Assembly (NCBI RefSeq): GCF_001651865.1
Contig: NZ_LPUX01000062.1
Location: 326,501 to 390,500 of the forward strand
Length of the DNA stretch: 64,000 nucleotides
Direction: 5' to 3'
DNA from: Sinorhizobium glycinis
GTDB taxonomy: Bacteria > Pseudomonadota > Alphaproteobacteria > Rhizobiales > Rhizobiaceae
Shown here: positions 63,945 to 64,000 of the stretch, one piece after another
Numbering within the stretch: the stretch's first letter is position 1
Layout of the letters: each line of letters opens with the position of its first letter
The notes under the pieces: generated by a model
What the model was told of the DNA's origin: nothing
The model's database searches: none
Seen by the model: the letters and a program-made list of their open reading frames with translations, nothing else
Translations under genes and position numbers: made by a program

Positions 63945-64000
63945 TCACACGATGAAGAAGTCGGCAGAGGTGATTGCCGCCTTGTTGTCGAAATGGGCAA
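63945..64000 (-). CDS. 3' end of an RTX-type calcium-binding protein gene (partial)
   Basis: The last 17 codons, AHFDNKAAITSADFFIV, then a TGA at 63945-63947 read on the minus strand. This tail resembles the C-terminal export signal of rhizobial haemolysin-type proteins (type I secretion). The rest lies past the window end, so the call is tentative. Confidence 0.5.
   Translation of the reverse strand, partial: AHFDNKAAITSADFFIV

Overview
The window looks like chromosomal DNA of an alphaproteobacterium of the order Hyphomicrobiales (Rhizobiales), most probably Sinorhizobium/Ensifer. The reasons are gene content and order: sqdBDC, tol-pal-cpoB-tilS-ftsH-glmM, serCA with a serC-type leader, the chpT/ctrA/fliJ/sciP cell-cycle cluster, a hutFXWV-hutH-hutD cluster, rhizobial mosaic palindromes (RIME-like), and high GC codon use throughout. 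The genus is an inference; no rRNA is present.

Layout. 0-3 kb: sulfolipid operon sqdB-sqdD-sqdC (minus strand, ATGA overlaps). 3-13 kb: ybgC and tolQRAB-pal-cpoB, the cell-envelope constriction machine, interrupted by an opposing ku-ligD pair for non-homologous end joining. 13-18 kb: tilS, ftsH, glmM. 18-20 kb: two Omp25-like beta-barrel genes, each with a perfect TTAA-N7-TTAA (CtrA-type) box about 80-90 bp upstream. 20-28 kb: serC-serA, a DMT-family exporter, purA, and a large acidic one-pass membrane protein of unknown role. 28-34 kb: rpoH, rluD, a small membrane protein, a TrmH-type methyltransferase, a coiled-coil membrane protein and an EipA/DUF1134 protein. 34-38 kb: the cell-cycle cluster chpT, a receiver-only protein, ctrA, fliJ and sciP, with five GANTC methylation sites in 128 bp upstream of ctrA and partial CtrA boxes before chpT, ctrA/fliJ and sciP. 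38-39.6 kb: mnmA and elongator tRNA-Met(CAU). 39.6-47 kb: accessory region. Its first part (adenylate cyclase, hydroxyacid dehydrogenase) is bracketed by a 12-bp direct repeat of the tRNA 3' end, so it looks like an old integrated islet without an integrase. The rest is small hypothetical genes. 47-57 kb: histidine/betaine-type cluster hutF-hutX-hutW-hutV-hutH-hutD, divergent hutC, then a kinase/M23-like/class III aminotransferase fusion. 57-64 kb: AraC regulator with divergent alcohol dehydrogenase, an amidohydrolase with an Lrp regulator, a D,D-carboxypeptidase, a CobW GTPase and the 3' tail of an RTX-type protein.

How the parts work together. Several blocks serve envelope growth and division (Tol-Pal, FtsH, GlmM, Omps, EipA, carboxypeptidase). 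The ChpT-CtrA-SciP circuit sits in the same window and CtrA-type boxes appear before omp genes and, weakly, before pal, which suggests cell-cycle timing of envelope genes. The most unusual item is the hutH-like gene: the protein keeps the histidine ammonia-lyase fold signature but the Ala-Ser-Gly tripeptide that makes the MIO cofactor is cleanly missing, together with two other active-site aromatic residues. It is co-transcribed with a histidine/betaine transporter and hutD, so it probably does something other than classical histidine deamination. No CRISPR array, rRNA or complete insertion sequence was seen.
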